DNA from: Eonycteris spelaea
Lineage: Eukaryota > Chordata > Mammalia > Chiroptera > Pteropodidae
Assembly: GCA_003508835.1 (NCBI GenBank)
Contig: PUFA01000092.1
Location: 7,389,702 to 7,453,701, forward strand
Direction: 5' to 3'
Length of the DNA stretch: 64,000 nucleotides
Shown in pieces: positions 62,389 through 64,000 of the stretch (its first letter is position 1; the number at the start of each line of letters is the position of its first letter). A program made the translations under genes and the position numbers. The notes beneath the pieces were generated by a model that saw only the letters and a program-made list of their open reading frames with translations, was not told where the DNA came from and did no database searches.

Positions 62389-63489
62389 TCAAGTCCAGGC
62401 TGGCTGGGGGAGTGGCTGGCTCTTCGGCCTCCTGACCCGAAGGCTGGTCCTCGCTGTCGGGGGAGACTCTGCACCAGGGAATGGCCGTACTCGGATGGTG
62501 CGGTGCTTCATCTTTGGTGATTTGTGGCTCAAAATCAGGTATGTGGCCAACACGCTGTTGTACTGTGCACCCGTGACTGCCTCTTCAATTTTCTGCTGCT
62601 CGAAGCCCAAGTTCAGCATCTCCTGCACCACCTGGGGGTTCACGCTGTCACTGGGCAGCTCCGTGTAAGGCTCCAGTTCCTCCTCCTGCCCCATATTCAC
62701 CCACGGGTCTTTCATTAGTTGTTCGAGTGTGACTCGGTGTTGGGGGTCGACCGTCAAAATTTTCCTCACAACGTTCTTGCACAGAAAGGACACGAAGTAG
62801 GGGAAATAGAATTCTCCTCTCACGATCTTCCTCCGGAGCGCAGTCTCGTCCACCGCCATAAAGGGCAGTTTTCCCGTGACGATTTTGTAAAGGAGAACTC
62901 CCAGGCTCCATACGTCGGCTCCCGGGCCGTCGTAGCACTTTCTCAGGAAGACCTCTGGGGCGACATAAGGAACGCTGCCACGGGCAGTACAAATCTGGCG
63001 GCCAACATACGCACTGCTCAGTCCAAAGTCGGCTAGTTTGATGTTGAGTTCCGCATCCAAGAGGACGTTCTCCGCCTTCAGGTCCCTGTGTATGATGTCC
63101 TTCTGGTGGCAGTAGTGTACGGCCGAAATGAGCTGTCGGAAGATGCGTTGGGCCTCGTGCTCGTTCATACGGCCGAAACGCTGAAGATATTCAGATAAGC
63201 TCCCTCTGCTCGCGTGCTCCATGACCAGGAAGATGGTGTACTCGGTGTCAATCACCTGGTAGAGTCTGACAATGTTGGGGTGGTTCAGGCGTTTCATGTT
63301 TTTTACTTCTTGTCGAGGTCTGTAGGCGCCCCGCCGATCAATGGCTTTGACAGCCACCTCTACCCCTGTAATAATATGTCGGGCCAACATCACTACGCCA
63401 AAGGTGCCCTTGCCAATGGTGTGCAAGAGCTGGTAGTGATCGATACGAGGCTCCCTGACGGGAGAGGTGGCTGCAAGGTCATGTGGCAT
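62389..63489 (-). CDS. Intronless MARK/sperm-motility-kinase-like Ser/Thr kinase, 366 aa
   Basis: A single uninterrupted frame encodes an AMPK-related kinase of the MARK/SMOK group. The ATG at 63,489 is chosen; a GTG in frame at 63,498 is not a likely start. Visible motifs: glycine loop IGKGTFGVV (25-33), VAVK lysine K48, helix-C glutamate E61, HRDLKAEN (134-141), DFG (154-156), activation loop with T168 and S172 at the spacing of the LKB1 and inhibitory sites of MARKs, and APE (177-179). A UBA-like domain spans about 283-322 (MLNLGFEQQKIEEAVTG). Compared with MARKs, about five residues before helix C are missing and GSPPY reads GSVPY. Spacer and KA1 are lost to a TGA at 62,389-62,391. The frame lacks introns, has a poly(A) signal and A-tail, and is GC-richer than its surroundings, so it arose by retroposition. 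Rodent SMOK kinases are testis-expressed; such a role here is inference. Confidence 0.85.
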   Translation of the reverse strand: MPHDLAATSPVREPRIDHYQLLHTIGKGTFGVVMLARHIITGVEVAVKAIDRRGAYRPRQEVKNMKRLNHPNIVRLYQVIDTEYTIFLVMEHASRGSLSEYLQRFGRMNEHEAQRIFRQLISAVHYCHQKDIIHRDLKAENVLLDAELNIKLADFGLSSAYVGRQICTARGSVPYVAPEVFLRKCYDGPGADVWSLGVLLYKIVTGKLPFMAVDETALRRKIVRGEFYFPYFVSFLCKNVVRKILTVDPQHRVTLEQLMKDPWVNMGQEEELEPYTELPSDSVNPQVVQEMLNLGFEQQKIEEAVTGAQYNSVLATYLILSHKSPKMKHRTIRVRPFPGAESPPTARTSLRVRRPKSQPLPQPAWT

Positions 63490-63529
63490 AGTGACCACTC
63501 TCTACACTCACTGATGATACTAGCACTAG

Positions 63530-63805
63530 AAACTATACTAGCAGACACTACGAACTATGCTAACTGTGCTAATACTAAGGAACAAAGCTCACTATACTAC
63601 TTAACTGTGCTAATACTAATGAACAAAGCTAACTATACTCCTTAACTGTACTAATACTAATGAACAATGCTAGCTATACTACTTCACTGTGCTAATACTA
63701 ATAAACAATGCTAAGTATACTAATGAACTGTGCTAATACTAATCAACAATGCTAACTATACGAACGATACCAATGCTAACTCTACTAAATGTACTAACGA
63801 GGCTA
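63530..63805. repeat. 41-bp minisatellite upstream of the kinase start
   Basis: Regular units begin with aactgtgctaatactaa at 63,562, 63,603, 63,644, 63,685 (cactgtgct) and 63,726, exactly 41 bp apart, with degenerate copies at both ends. Each unit contains ctaatacta, gaacaa(a/t)gct and ctatact. The array begins about 40-70 bp from the start codon, so it overlaps the probable 5' UTR or promoter. Confidence 0.9.
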
Positions 63806-63829
63806 ACTACAAATACTAACTGAAAAAAT

Positions 63830-64000
63830 TGTCAATGCAAAAAAGGAGAAAACAAAGGAAAAATAAAAATATGACAAAATAACAAAGGAAAAAAATTAAG
63901 GAAAAGAAAATAAAAAAGGGACACAAAAGAAAACAATAAAGATAAACAATAAGAAATAAATTTAAAAAATGAGAAAAAGAAAGTAAAGGCAAGAGGAATA
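63830..64000. repeat. A-rich low-complexity tract
   Basis: Strongly purine-biased AAAGGAAAA-type sequence running to the window edge, next to the minisatellite. It could be an old A-tail expansion or simple low complexity. Confidence 0.7.

Noticed and set aside
61724..62392. 222-codon minus-strand frame as a separate gene
   Set aside because: It is the out-of-frame continuation of the kinase retrocopy (spacer, then a shadow of KA1), not an independent protein.
61881..63036. Plus-strand open frames across the kinase gene
   Set aside because: They are antisense shadows of the GC-rich kinase frame and its 3' part; none resembles a protein family.
63490..63498. Upstream GTG as kinase start
   Set aside because: Eukaryotic initiation at GTG is unlikely, and an in-frame ATG lies three codons downstream at 63,489.
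1..64000. CRISPR arrays, bacterial operons, phage genes and tRNA genes
   Set aside because: None seen. The direct repeats present are a minisatellite, microsatellites and retroelement duplications; MIR elements are tRNA-derived but do not form tRNA genes.

Overview
The window is vertebrate nuclear DNA, from a placental mammal. Evidence is spliced exons with GT/AG borders, wide introns, AT-rich non-coding sequence, and pan-mammalian repeats (L1, L2, MIR, MaLR/MLT1 LTRs, MER1 and Tigger fossils). No Alu, B1, canine or bovine type SINE was seen. The L1 3' ends and one 5S-rRNA-derived retroposon fit a laurasiatherian, possibly a fruit bat or related bat. That species guess is inference only.

Region 1 (1 to about 27,050, + strand): the 3' half of CYB5R4 (NADPH cytochrome b5 oxidoreductase, NCB5OR/b5+b5R). 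Six consecutive coding exons (8508-8648, 10105-10257, 13086-13236, 13526-13612, 22477-22641, 26354-26408) join in frame and encode the last 250 or so residues, which are the whole FAD/NAD(P)H-binding reductase module. The stop codon is at 26406-26408. A 3' UTR with three candidate poly(A) signals follows. The upstream exons (cytochrome b5 and CS domains) lie left of the window. Introns hold a twin-primed L1, an LTR remnant, L2 and MIR copies, a MER1 hAT fossil and a 5S-rRNA-derived retroposon.

Region 2 (about 27,050-61,200): intergenic, with no gene I can support. In human the next gene after CYB5R4 is MRAP2; none of its coding sequence was found here. The stretch is a mosaic of nested retroelements (an L1 inside an L2, a young L1 tail inside an old L1 with a 13-bp target duplication, MLT1 LTRs, a Tigger derivative). 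It also holds a decayed hAT-superfamily transposase (about 41,700-42,960) and an unusual 1.8-kb composite element with 325-340-bp tandem monomers joined to an L1-like 3' tail (about 58,680-60,450).

Region 3 (about 61,200-64,000, - strand): an intronless serine/threonine kinase gene of the MARK/sperm-motility-kinase (SMOK) type with an intact 366-codon frame. It encodes an apparently complete kinase domain plus a UBA domain. Sequence for the MARK spacer and KA1 domain persists downstream in other reading frames, followed by a poly(A) signal and A-tail. That 3' end has been tandemly duplicated (407-bp period). Directly upstream of the start codon lies a 41-bp minisatellite. This GC-richer retrogene locus is the most interesting part of the window.
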